Source: Thermoflavifilum aggregans (GTDB taxonomy: Bacteria; Bacteroidota; Bacteroidia; Chitinophagales; Chitinophagaceae). From it: 64,000 nucleotides of DNA. The position numbers and the translations under genes are program-made. Of this stretch, positions 63,593 through 64,000 are shown one piece after another; within the stretch, counting starts at the first letter, position 1; the number at the start of each line of letters is the position of its first letter. The notes below the pieces were generated by a model. It was not told the DNA's origin and searched no databases. It saw only the letters and a program-made list of their open reading frames with translations. The stretch covers positions 744,001 through 808,000 of the forward strand of contig NZ_PGFG01000001.1 of the NCBI RefSeq assembly GCF_002797735.1. The letters run 5' to 3'.

Positions 63593-64000
63593 ATGAGCTT
63601 ACTTCATCCTGATTTCGGATTGATTTTTTGGACACTGGTCGTGTTTCTCCTCACGCTGTTCATCCTGCGGAAATATGCATGGAAGCCTATTCTGAACATG
63701 CTCGACCAGCGGGAAAAAATGATTGCCGATTCCATTGCCGCGGCTGAAAAGGTAAAAGCTGAAATGTCGCAGATGAAGCTGGAACATGAGCAAATCTTGG
63801 CTGAAGCCAAAGCCGAACGAAGCCGTATTCTTCGCGAAGCCAAACAAATGAAGGAACAAATCATTGAACAGGCCAGGGAACAAGCTAAGGAAGAGGCAAG
63901 AAAAATCATGGAAGAAACCCGGGAAGCCATAGAACGTCAGAAAGTGGCTGCCATTACCGATATTAAAAATCAAATCGGACTGATGGCCGTCGAGCTTTCT
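63593..64000 (+). CDS. atpF: F0 ATP synthase subunit b, 3' truncated by window edge
   Basis: At least 136 aa; the frame is open to the last base. One N-terminal transmembrane helix (FGLIFWTLVVFLLTLFILRKYAWKPI) then a long charged coiled coil (residues 40 onward, rich in E, K, A and Q), the peripheral stalk of ATP synthase. Start MSLLHPDF. The next genes expected are atpH and atpA, outside the window. Confidence 0.93.
   Translation, partial: MSLLHPDFGLIFWTLVVFLLTLFILRKYAWKPILNMLDQREKMIADSIAAAEKVKAEMSQMKLEHEQILAEAKAERSRILREAKQMKEQIIEQAREQAKEEARKIMEETREAIERQKVAAITDIKNQIGLMAVELS

Overview
The window looks like a chromosomal segment of a Bacteroidota bacterium, most likely of the Chitinophagaceae type. 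The evidence is a PorP/SprF type IX secretion protein, DUF4292 and DUF6728 family proteins, bacillithiol synthesis (bshA), a TonB receptor with a CarboxypepD_reg domain, an F-ATPase locus with atpDC apart from atpBEF, and repeated use of the Bacteroidota -7 promoter element TAnnTTTG. The family-level placement is an inference. I saw no insertion sequence, prophage, CRISPR array or rRNA. Genes are densely packed and no gene-free stretch exceeds 300 bp.

Layout. 1-4.4 kb: an operon of dut (5' truncated), a TPR lipoprotein, a DUF4292 lipoprotein and an EnvC-like amidase activator. 4.4-11.6 kb: bshA, a small membrane protein, an RsmI-like methylase, a 3-methyladenine DNA glycosylase, a J-like mini-protein, a PAS-LuxR regulator, PorP/SprF, upp and anmK. 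11.6-18.2 kb: a small membrane protein, a ClC channel/exchanger with CBS domains, adenine deaminase, a diheme cytochrome c and an Omp85-like barrel. 18.3-24.2 kb: tRNA-Ala(GGC), a DUF6728 protein overlapping lpxB, surE, a FadN-type beta-oxidation enzyme and a barrel protein. 24.4-31.4 kb: metG, an LD-carboxypeptidase, an orphan histidine kinase, YqgE and atpCD. 31.7-41.2 kb: a YncE-propeller/phosphoesterase, a DUF1800-DUF1501 pair, a GNAT-like protein, a fatty acid desaturase and a POT peptide transporter. 41.3-48.5 kb: purD, then the rod-shape genes mreB-mreC-mreD-mrdA-rodA. 48.5-51.5 kb: a metallo-beta-lactamase-fold hydrolase, a secreted OB-fold protein, a PA0069-type radical SAM protein and a 2H-fold-like partner. 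51.6-60.2 kb: a TonB receptor and a beta-helix lipoprotein, a PhoB/PhoR-like two-component system, and a 744-aa unknown protein with a possible clan CD His/Cys dyad. 60.3-64 kb: an MsbA-like ABC exporter, then atpB, atpE and the start of atpF.

The most interesting area is 51.4-60.2 kb. Three 7-bp direct repeats at an exact 11-bp period sit just upstream of the TonB receptor promoter, the geometry expected of PhoB/OmpR-family activators, and a PhoB/PhoR-like pair is encoded about 4 kb away. An AT-rich palindrome covers the putative promoter of the neighbouring 2H/radical SAM operon. The 744-aa protein divergent from the regulator is the best candidate for something undescribed. Other structure not explained by genes includes a 12-bp-stem hairpin between atpE and atpF, alternative hairpins in the clc leader, palindromes in the ade/cytochrome and barrel-protein promoters, and an orphan terminator before yqgE. 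All functional readings are from sequence inspection alone.
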